Shown here: positions 9,218 through 19,588 of the stretch, in pieces
How positions within the stretch are numbered: position 1 is the stretch's first letter
Layout: each line of letters begins with the position of its first letter
Assembly: GCF_024331145.1 (NCBI RefSeq)
Contig: NZ_JANDJO010000003.1
Coordinates: 496,001 to 560,000, forward strand
Direction of reading: 5' to 3'
Length of the DNA stretch: 64,000 nt
DNA from: Shimia sp. CNT1-13L.2
GTDB taxonomy: Bacteria > Pseudomonadota > Alphaproteobacteria > Rhodobacterales > Rhodobacteraceae
The notes under the pieces: model-generated
What the model saw: the letters and a program-made list of their open reading frames with translations, nothing else
What the model was told of the DNA's origin: nothing
The model's database searches: none
Program-made: the position numbers and the translations under genes

Positions 9218-10663
9218 ATGACGCCGCGCAGCGTGCCCGTAGATGAGTTTGACCTGGTTGTCTTTGGCGGCACCGGGGACCTGTCCCGCCGCAAGATTCT
9301 GCCGGCGCTATACAAGCGTTTTTGCGCCGGTCAGATGCCCGGACAGTCCCGCCTGATCGGGGCAGCCCGTTCCGATATGGGCCGCGCCGCCTATCAGGCC
9401 TTCGTGCGCGAGGCCCTCGAAGAATTCGCCAATGTCGATGGCAGCACTCAGCTGGACGGGTTTCTTGACCGTCTGGATTACGTGACGCTGGATGCGCGTG
9501 GTGACACGGGTTGGGCCGATCTTGCGCAGAAGATGGTGCCGGGCCGGGTGCGGGCGTTCTATTTCTCGGTGGGGCCAAGCCTTTTCGGCGATCTTGCACA
9601 GGGGTTGCAGAAGTGGAACCTGTCGGACGATCAAAGCCGTATCGTGGTCGAGAAACCCTTTGGTCATGACCTTGAGACCGCGCGTGCGCTGAACCGCGAG
9701 TTGGCCTGCCATTTCGAAGAACGTCAGATTTACCGGATCGACCATTACCTTGGGAAGGAAACCGTTCAGAACCTGATGGCTGTCCGGTTCGGGAACATGC
9801 TGTTCGAACCGCTCTGGAACTCGCAGTATATCGACCACATCCAGATCACTGTGGCGGAAACCGTCGGGGTGGGCGGTCGCGGGGCCTATTACGAACGTGC
9901 GGGCGCGATGCGCGACATGATGCAGAACCACATGATGCAGCTTCTGTGCCTGATCGCGATGGAGCCGCCCGCCAAATTCGAGCCGGATTCGGTGCGGGAT
10001 GAAAAGCTCAAGGTGATCCGTGCGTTGGACCCGGTCGAGCCGCACCATATCCAGCGCGGTCAGTACACTGCATCGGACGGGGTTCTTAGCTTCCGGGAAG
10101 ATGTCGAGAATGCGCGGTCAAAGACCGAGAGTTTCATTGCCCTCAAGTGTCACATCAGCAACTGGCGTTGGGCGGGAACGCCGTTCTATTTGCGCACCGG
10201 CAAGCGTCTTGCCACCCGCAGTTCCGAGATCACGGTGGTGTTCAAGGATGCGCCGCACTCGATTTTCGGGCCGGAAGCGGGGCGTCACAACAATGAGTTG
10301 ACCATCCAGTTGCAGCCGGATGAAGGGATCACCCTTGACGTGACCATCAAGGAGCCGGGACCGGGCGGAATGCGCCTGATCGACGTGCCGCTCGACATGA
10401 GTTTCGCCGAGGCGCTGGGGCCGGAAGCCGACAGTCCCGACGCATATGAGCGTTTGATTATCGACGTGATCCGTGGCAACCAGACCCTGTTCATGCGCAA
10501 TGACGAGGTGGAGGCGGCCTGGGCGTGGACAGACCCGATCATTCAGGGCTGGGAGGCGCGCGGTGACGTTCCCAAACCCTATGACGCATTTACCACCGGA
10601 CCGGATGGCGCACTGCAAATGGTGCGCCGGGACGGCCGGGACTGGCGAGGAATACGACGTTGA
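9218..10663 (+). CDS. zwf: Glucose-6-phosphate dehydrogenase
   Basis: Oxidises glucose 6-phosphate to 6-phosphogluconolactone with NAD(P), feeding the Entner-Doudoroff and pentose phosphate routes. At 481 aa it is normal length. The N-terminal nucleotide-binding FGGTGDLSRRKILPALY and the active-site RIDHYLGKE motif are both intact, as is the EKPFGHD element. It is the first gene of a tightly packed zwf-pgl-pgi operon: its TGA stop overlaps the start of pgl, which implies translational coupling. No edd or eda gene is in the window. Confidence 0.97.
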   Translation: MTPRSVPVDEFDLVVFGGTGDLSRRKILPALYKRFCAGQMPGQSRLIGAARSDMGRAAYQAFVREALEEFANVDGSTQLDGFLDRLDYVTLDARGDTGWADLAQKMVPGRVRAFYFSVGPSLFGDLAQGLQKWNLSDDQSRIVVEKPFGHDLETARALNRELACHFEERQIYRIDHYLGKETVQNLMAVRFGNMLFEPLWNSQYIDHIQITVAETVGVGGRGAYYERAGAMRDMMQNHMMQLLCLIAMEPPAKFEPDSVRDEKLKVIRALDPVEPHHIQRGQYTASDGVLSFREDVENARSKTESFIALKCHISNWRWAGTPFYLRTGKRLATRSSEITVVFKDAPHSIFGPEAGRHNNELTIQLQPDEGITLDVTIKEPGPGGMRLIDVPLDMSFAEALGPEADSPDAYERLIIDVIRGNQTLFMRNDEVEAAWAWTDPIIQGWEARGDVPKPYDAFTTGPDGALQMVRRDGRDWRGIRR

Positions 10664-11334
10664 ATTTGCAGGAATACGTAGACGCGGACATGATGGCGAT
10701 CGATCTCGCCAATATTCTGGCCGACGAATTGTCCGAGGCGCTGCACCACGAAGACCGCGTGCTGTTTGCGGTGCCCGGAGGGTCGACGCCGGGGCCGATT
10801 TTCGACGATCTCTGTGCCGCTGACATCGACTGGAGCCGGGTCGATGTGGTGCCCACCGATGAACGCTGGGTGCCGGAAGATCACGAACGCTCCAACGCGC
10901 GCATGATCAAGGAACGTCTTTTGGTTAACCGCGCCGCTGCGGCCCGTTTCATCCCGCTTTACACACCTGCACATTCACCGGAAGAGGTGTTGCCGGAACT
11001 TGAGTCGATGCTGACACCGGAGTTGCCGATTGCCGTCGCACTGATCGGGATGGGGGCGGATATGCACACCGCCTCGATGTTCCCCGGCGCGGACGGGCTT
11101 GAAACCGCGCTGGACAGCCACGCGCCGATCCTCGTGCCGATCCGCCGCGATGACCTGCCCGATACCCGGATTACCCTTTCTGCCCGCATTTTGGGCGGTG
11201 CCGTCTCAAAGCACCTTGTCATCACCGGAGAGGACAAGCGCGACGCATTGAAACAGTCACGTCATTTGACGGCAGCGCAGGCCCCCGTTAGGAGAGTGCT
11301 GAGCGGCGCGACCGTACATTGGGCAAAGAGTTAG
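10660..11334 (+). CDS. pgl: 6-phosphogluconolactonase
   Basis: Hydrolyses 6-phosphogluconolactone to 6-phosphogluconate, the step after Zwf. 224 aa, in the SOL/DevB family: the VPGGSTPGPIFDDL, VVPTDERWVP and LIGMGADMHTASMFP motifs are intact. The start is taken as TTG at 10660, overlapping the zwf stop (TTGA); an in-frame ATG at 10690 exists, but the N-terminal EYVDADMMAIDLANILA stretch matches family N-termini and would be lost. The rare TTG start within a stop-start overlap suggests coupled, moderate translation. The stop is 1 base before pgi. Confidence 0.93.
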   Translation: MNLQEYVDADMMAIDLANILADELSEALHHEDRVLFAVPGGSTPGPIFDDLCAADIDWSRVDVVPTDERWVPEDHERSNARMIKERLLVNRAAAARFIPLYTPAHSPEEVLPELESMLTPELPIAVALIGMGADMHTASMFPGADGLETALDSHAPILVPIRRDDLPDTRITLSARILGGAVSKHLVITGEDKRDALKQSRHLTAAQAPVRRVLSGATVHWAKS

Positions 11335-11335
11335 T

Positions 11336-12952
<1,617 letters not shown>

Positions 12953-13058
12953 GCGACGGGTTTGAGGCTCGAAGGCAAGGACCTGCGGCGGCTTGCCGCA
13001 AATTAGGTCCGTTTTGTGCTATACTTCCCCAATTGACAGCAAATCAATGGGGGACGTC

Positions 13059-14390
13059 ATGGCGATTGAGACACGGCAGTTTCCGTTGGGCACGTCGACC
13101 TGGCGGTACTTTGCAGAGATCCTGCGCAACACCAATTCCACCTTCACACCGAACAGTGACGGGTCGAAACTGACCATCAGCAACGGCTCGGGCACGAATG
13201 TTGTCTTGAACGGCACCGGCCTGGATGTGAACGGGGGCATCTTTAGCGGCACCTTCGGCAGCATGTCCTTTGAACGCGCGGGATTTATTGCCACGACGCT
13301 GCTGCTGCCGGCGGTTGTGCTCATGCAGACAGCGATCACGCTGGCCCTGTCGCAAAGCGGCAAGTCCAACCCGGTCAAGGATGCGCTGTTCTTTCAACTC
13401 CTGCTGCCTGCGATCTTCTTTCTCGATGTCTTGGGCCATGTCGGGCGTGACATCGTCGATGATTTCGAAAGCAACGACTTCATCAACACCGGCGGCGGGC
13501 GCGACACGATCTTTTACCGGGGCGGCGCAGATCAGATCGACGGAGGCAAGGGGTTCGATACGCTGGATGGCAAATTCCTGAACGACACGCTGAACGTGAA
13601 CCTTGGTGCCAACACGATTTCGACGGGCGGTGCGCCTGCGCTGGTCGGGACGATCCAGAAGGTCGAGAATATCAACGGTACCAGCGGGGATGACACCCTG
13701 ATCGGCAATGCTGCGGACAATACGATCCTTGGCCGGGCAGGGGATGATTTCATTCTGGGTGGTCGTGGGGCGGATTACCTTGGCGGTGGAGATGGCAGGG
13801 ATTCCCTGAACGGTGAGCGCGGCAATGATACGTTGTTTGGTGGCACCGGTGGTGACTCGCTGAGTGGTGGGCTTGGCAATGACCGGCTAGAAGGCGAGTC
13901 CGGACAGGACACGCTGTTTGGCGGGGCAGGGAACGATGTTCTCATCGGAGGGGCGCACAGCGACGTTCTGAATGGCGGCGATCATCACGATACGCTCAAG
14001 GGCGGCTCTGGCAAGGATACCCTGAAGGGGGGCAATGGCTCGGACGTTCTGGAAGGGGGCAAAGGCAACGATGTGCTGAAAGGCGGACTGGCGCGCGACA
14101 CACTCAAGGGCGGTGCCGGAGACGATGTGATCGAAGGCGGCTTGGGCGGCGATGACCTGTTCGGAGGTCCGGGGAGTGACACCTTTGTTTTCACCGACGG
14201 TGGCCCCAACGGCTTTGACAAGATCTTTGATTTCAACGCCGCCGAGGACCAGATCCGCATCAAGGGCAGCAATGCCAACGAAGTGACGGTGACCGACAAT
14301 GGCACCGATACGATTGTCACCTATGATGGCGGGCAGGTCACGCTCAAGGGGGTCTTGCTGACCGAGAGCGACATCACCTTCGATTTCTAG
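13059..14390 (+). CDS. RTX (hemolysin-type calcium-binding) protein with a hydrophobic N-terminal region
   Basis: About 443 aa; the ATG at 13059 has GGGGGA four bases upstream, so longer TTG or ATG starts at 12993 and 13047 are rejected. From about residue 200 to 385 it is a run of GGxGxDxLx nonapeptides, which bind calcium outside the cell and form a beta-roll. The acidic C-terminus ends in DITFDF, a typical uncleaved type I secretion signal. Unusually, residues around 65-130 hold two strongly hydrophobic helices (near ATTLLLPAVVLMQTAITLAL and FFQLLLPAIFFLDVLG), not expected in a freely secreted RTX protein. No secretion ABC transporter genes are nearby. Function unknown. Confidence 0.85.
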   Translation: MAIETRQFPLGTSTWRYFAEILRNTNSTFTPNSDGSKLTISNGSGTNVVLNGTGLDVNGGIFSGTFGSMSFERAGFIATTLLLPAVVLMQTAITLALSQSGKSNPVKDALFFQLLLPAIFFLDVLGHVGRDIVDDFESNDFINTGGGRDTIFYRGGADQIDGGKGFDTLDGKFLNDTLNVNLGANTISTGGAPALVGTIQKVENINGTSGDDTLIGNAADNTILGRAGDDFILGGRGADYLGGGDGRDSLNGERGNDTLFGGTGGDSLSGGLGNDRLEGESGQDTLFGGAGNDVLIGGAHSDVLNGGDHHDTLKGGSGKDTLKGGNGSDVLEGGKGNDVLKGGLARDTLKGGAGDDVIEGGLGGDDLFGGPGSDTFVFTDGGPNGFDKIFDFNAAEDQIRIKGSNANEVTVTDNGTDTIVTYDGGQVTLKGVLLTESDITFDF

Positions 14391-14398
14391 GGAGGCTC

Positions 14399-14472
14399 TG
14401 GAGCGGGTAACGGGAATCGAACCCGTAACAAGAGCTTGGGAAGCTCGTGTGATACCTTTTCACCATACCCGC
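14399..14472 (-). tRNA. tRNA-Gly (anticodon CCC)
   Basis: 74 nt including an encoded CCA. The acceptor stem GCGGGTA pairs with TACCCGC, the T-arm is ACGGG-TTCGATT-CCCGT, and the anticodon loop TTCCCAA gives anticodon CCC (reads GGG). The outermost anticodon-stem pair is a C-T mismatch; the rest is regular. It lies directly after the RTX gene and on the opposite strand to it. Confidence 0.93.
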
Positions 14473-14493
14473 TCGTGGGGTTCTGGGTAGTGA

Positions 14494-14532
14494 AACACCC
14501 CCGCAAGGTCAAGCCTTGGCGGGGGTGTTTTT
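14494..14532. terminator. Rho-independent terminator, possibly bidirectional
   Basis: ACACCCCCGC-AAGG / CCTT-GGCGGGGGTGT stem with Ts on the plus side (GTTTTTGC) and an A-run on the other. It sits just downstream of the minus-strand ASKHA gene (stop at 14554), so its main job is probably to end that transcript. Confidence 0.75.
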
Positions 14533-14553
14533 GCTTTGGATATCGTCTTGCGA

Positions 14554-16605
14554 TCAGGCGCGACGACGGCGACGGCGGCGGCCGCCGTCTTCTCCGGTGC
14601 CATCTCCGCCGCCGGTGTTGAAGTTCACTTGCGGCAGGTCGACGACAGTGCCGAGGATCGGGAAGGGATCGGACGAGTTCGGAATCGCCGAGGCGTTCAC
14701 GAAATGCTCCTGGAAGCGCGGCTCCACGGCGGTTTCGATCTTCTCGATCTGGCGCACGGTTTCCTCGATCTCGCCGCGGGCTTCGGTGTTCAAAAGCGCG
14801 ATGCGGGCACCGGTACCGGCGGCGTTGCCGGCCGAAGTCACCTTGTCGAGCGCGCAGTCGGGGATCATGCCCAGAACCATAGCGTGTTTGGCCGAGATAT
14901 GCGCGCCGAAGGCGCCGGCAAGCACCACGCGATCCACGGTGTCGACTTCCAGCTTGTCCATCAGCAGACGCGCACCGGAATAGAGCGCGGCCTTGGCCAT
15001 CTGGATGGCGCGGATGTCGGGGTTGGTCACGGTGATGGTCGGGCCGCCATCGGCAGAGCCGTCCCACAACAGATAGGCGTTGGTACGCCCGTCCTGAACA
15101 CAGCGCGATGTGCCGACCTGTTCGGAAGAGCCGATCAAACCCGAGGCATCAAGGATACCAGCCAGCCGCATTTCGGCGATGGCCTCGATGATACCCGATC
15201 CGCAGATGCCGGTGATGCCGGTGGTGGCAATCGCGACGTCGAAACCTTCTTCGTCCGACCAGATATCCGAGCCGATCACACGGAAGCGCGGCTCCTTGGT
15301 GATGGGGTCGATTTCCACACGCTCGATCGCGCCGGGGGCGGCACGCTGGCCGCTGGAAATCTGCGCACCTTCAAAGGCGGGGCCGGTGGGCGAGGAACAG
15401 GCCAGAACCTTTTCCTTGTTGCCCAGCAGGATTTCCGCGTTGGTGCCCACGTCGACCACCAGAACAAGGTCTTCGGACTTGTCCGGCGCTTCCGACAGGG
15501 CCACCGCGGCGGCATCGGCACCGACGTGGCCGGCGATACAGGGCAGAAGATAGACGCGGGCGGCGGGGTGGATGTTGAGGTCGAGTTCCACGGCACGCAG
15601 GGCCAGCGCGTTTGAGGTGGCCAGCGCAAAGGGCGCCTGGCCCAGTTCGAACGGGTCGATGCCAAGGAACAGGTGGTGCATGACCGGGTTGCAGACAAAG
15701 ACCGCGTCCACGATCAGCGCCTTGTCGATCTCGGCTTCGGCGGCGATCTGGGTGAACAGCGCGTTCATGCCCTCGCGCACGGCGCGGGTCATCTCAAGGT
15801 CGCCCCCCTTGTTCATCATCGCATAAGAGACGCGGCTCATCAGGTCTTCGCCAAAGCGGATCTGCGGGTTCATGATGCCCGAAGAGGCCACGACCTCGCC
15901 GGTTTTCAGATCGCACAGGTGGGCGGCAATGGTGGTCGAGCCGAGATCAACCGCGAGACCATAGACCGAACCCTCGTAGTAGCCGGGCCAGATGTGCATG
16001 ATCTTGGGCGGGTGGCTGTCATCACCAAGGTGCACGGCCACGGTGACCTTCCAGTCGCCCTTGCGCAGGATCGGCTGCATCTGTTGCAGGATGTGCAGGT
16101 CGGTTTTCACGTCCTTCAGATCCCACTGAGTTTCCAGCGCCTCGATCAGGCGCTCCATATCGCCCGAAGGCTTGTGCATGTCCGGTTCTTCCACCTCGAC
16201 ATAGAACAGGCGGGTCGACGGGTTCATGGTGATGTCACGGGCCTCGGCGCGTTTGCGCACAACCTGACGGTGGACCTGGCTTTCGGGCGGCACGTCGATC
16301 ACGATGTCGCCCTGAACGGTGGCCTGACAGCCAAGGCGGCGGCCATCAATCAGGCCGCGCTTGTCCTTGTAACGTTGCTCGACCTTGTTCCATTCCGACA
16401 GGGCGCCATCTTCGACGGTCACGCCGTGTTTGGGAAATTCGCCGTAAGAGGGCGTGATCTGGCATTTCGAACAGATGCCACGTCCACCGCAGACCGAATC
16501 CAGGTCAACACCCAGTTGACGGGCGGCGGTGAGGATCGGCGTACCAACGGGGAAATTGCCGCGTTTGCCGGATGGGGTGAAGATCACGAGAGGATCGCTG
16601 CTCAT
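14554..16605 (-). CDS. 2Fe-2S ferredoxin / ASKHA-domain protein (RACo/RamA-like corrinoid activase)
   Basis: About 683 aa; the start MSSDPLVIF is chosen over an upstream ATG at 16677 because the extra 24 residues look non-coding. The N-terminus is a ferredoxin domain with CGGRGICSKC and a later LGC that complete a [2Fe-2S] site. The remainder is a DUF4445/ASKHA ATPase fold (DLGSTTIAAHL, DVGTNAEILLG, LAGAFGAHIS). Family members reductively reactivate cob(II)alamin-containing proteins; in related Phaeobacter a homologue has been linked genetically to B12-dependent methionine synthesis (from memory). The C-terminus is an unusual Gly-rich then Arg-rich tail (GGGDGTGEDGGRRRRRRRA). It stands alone, so its partner must be elsewhere. 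Confidence 0.8.
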   Translation of the reverse strand: MSSDPLVIFTPSGKRGNFPVGTPILTAARQLGVDLDSVCGGRGICSKCQITPSYGEFPKHGVTVEDGALSEWNKVEQRYKDKRGLIDGRRLGCQATVQGDIVIDVPPESQVHRQVVRKRAEARDITMNPSTRLFYVEVEEPDMHKPSGDMERLIEALETQWDLKDVKTDLHILQQMQPILRKGDWKVTVAVHLGDDSHPPKIMHIWPGYYEGSVYGLAVDLGSTTIAAHLCDLKTGEVVASSGIMNPQIRFGEDLMSRVSYAMMNKGGDLEMTRAVREGMNALFTQIAAEAEIDKALIVDAVFVCNPVMHHLFLGIDPFELGQAPFALATSNALALRAVELDLNIHPAARVYLLPCIAGHVGADAAAVALSEAPDKSEDLVLVVDVGTNAEILLGNKEKVLACSSPTGPAFEGAQISSGQRAAPGAIERVEIDPITKEPRFRVIGSDIWSDEEGFDVAIATTGITGICGSGIIEAIAEMRLAGILDASGLIGSSEQVGTSRCVQDGRTNAYLLWDGSADGGPTITVTNPDIRAIQMAKAALYSGARLLMDKLEVDTVDRVVLAGAFGAHISAKHAMVLGMIPDCALDKVTSAGNAAGTGARIALLNTEARGEIEETVRQIEKIETAVEPRFQEHFVNASAIPNSSDPFPILGTVVDLPQVNFNTGGGDGTGEDGGRRRRRRRA

Positions 16606-16796
16606 GTGTCCAGATACCTGTCTAAGTTTGTTCGCGCGAAGTATAGAATAAGTGACTGGTCGCGCTTGGAAAGACAAGGAGCGGCATCGAAAGGTAAAAG
16701 CGCGGCATATCCTGCTCTTTTTGTGGCGATTTTGCTGGCTGATCTGTCGCTCTGGTGCCGAATTTCGGGTTTTGCGGTATATTTCGCGTCACAGAG

Positions 16797-16831
16797 GCGG
16801 AAGTTCCGCAGAATAGGGGTTTCGCACCCCT
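16797..16831 (+). promoter_or_regulatory. Two tandem hairpins in the guaB leader
   Basis: GCGGAA-G-TTCCGC (16797-16809; the loop as drawn is too tight, so it would open by a pair or two) and AGGGGT-TTCGC-ACCCCT (16815-16831), 53 bases before the guaB start. If transcribed, the 5' UTR would hold one or two small stem-loops. There is no T-run, so neither is an intrinsic terminator. No known riboswitch class is recognised. Confidence 0.35.
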
Positions 16832-16847
16832 CCCAGCCATGCAATAG

Positions 16848-18331
<1,484 letters not shown>

Positions 18332-18332
<1 letters not shown>

Positions 18333-19483
18333 TGACACCTGCGGCGCGGGTCCAGACGGCGATCGAGCTTCTGGACGAGATCATCGCGGGCACGCCCGCC
18401 GAAAAGGCGCTCACCGGATGGGCGCGGCGGGCGCGGTTCGCGGGGTCGAAAGACCGGGCCGCGGTGCGTGACCATGTCTACGACGTCTTGCGCCAGCGCC
18501 GCCTGGCAAGCGAGCTTGGGGGCGGCCTGACGGGCCGTCGCCTGATGATCGGTCTTCTGCGTGCGCAAGGTGCTGATCCTTCTGACCTTTTCACCGGACA
18601 CCCGTATGCGCCGGCCCCTCTGGAGGCGGGCGAACTTGAGGCAGGCACGGCCAGTGGCCAGCCCGATTTGCCGGATTGGATCGCCCCGCCCATGCAGGAG
18701 GCGCTTGGGGCAGATTTTGAAGGCAATGCGCAGGCCATGCGCGCGCGTGCGCCGGTTTTCCTGCGGGTGAATTTGCGCAAAGCCTCACCTGAAAAGGCCC
18801 TTATTGCCCTGCAGGAAGATGGCATCACTGCCGAGACCTCCGCGATTTCCGACACCGCGCTTCTGGTCACCGAGGGGCAGCGCAAGATCAACAACAGCCG
18901 CGCCTATCGCGAGGGGCTGGTGGAATTGCAGGACGCCTCGAGTCAGGCCGCGGTGCAGGCGCTCGACCTTCAGGATGGCACCAAGGTTCTTGACTACTGT
19001 GCGGGCGGTGGCGGCAAGGTGCTGGCGATGGCGGGGCGCTGCAAGGGCAGTTTCTTTGCCCATGACGCCAACCACGGCCGGATGCGCGACCTTCCGGACC
19101 GCGCCAAACGCGCCGGGGCCAAGGTGCGCACGCTGCGGACGAATGATATTCCGGGGCAGGGGCCTTATGACCTCGTGTTCTGCGACGTGCCCTGTTCCGG
19201 CAGCGGAACATGGCGCCGGACACCGGATGCCAAGTGGCGCTTTGAGCAACAGGACCTGGACGAGTTGAACAGGGTTCAGTTTGATATCCTCTCGGAAGCC
19301 GCGCGTCATGTGGCCAACGAAGGGCGTTTGGCCTATGCCACCTGTTCGCTGTTGCGGGTTGAAAACCACGATGTTGTGAACCGTTTTCTGGCGGCTAATC
19401 CCGAATGGGCTGTGTCCTTTCAAAAGCAATGGACACTTCTGGACGGCTGTGACGGCTTTTTCCTGACGATCCTGTCGCGCTAA
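18332..19483 (+). CDS. RsmB/NOP2-family RNA (cytosine-5-)-methyltransferase
   Basis: Class I SAM-dependent methyltransferase for RNA m5C; 16S rRNA is the likely target by analogy with RsmB, but tRNA is not excluded. 383 aa, shorter than E. coli RsmB (about 430), with a reduced N-terminal NusB-like part. The SAM-binding LDYCAGGGGKVLAMA, the CDVPCSGSGTWRR motif (motif IV PC) and YATCSLLRVEN (motif VI TC catalytic cysteine) are all intact. It overlaps guaB by one base. This guaB-methyltransferase pairing suggests one transcript for nucleotide supply and RNA modification. Confidence 0.9.
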
Positions 19484-19526
19484 CCCTCAAATTTGGCCAC
19501 TTTACTCAACCTGTGGTAGTGTCTCC

Positions 19527-19541
19527 TTAAGCCGTTGTTAA
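19527..19541 (+). promoter_or_regulatory. CtrA-binding box (TTAA-N7-TTAA) upstream of cckA
   Basis: A perfect TTAA-GCCGTTG-TTAA, the full CtrA consensus known from Caulobacter and other alphaproteobacteria, 47 bases before the cckA GTG start. The position fits a promoter site. It would allow CtrA, the end target of the CckA phosphorelay, to control cckA itself. Confidence 0.7.
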
Positions 19542-19588
19542 GAAGCAACGACTTACAACGGGGAAACGAGGTTTGAGAGGGGGCCGCC

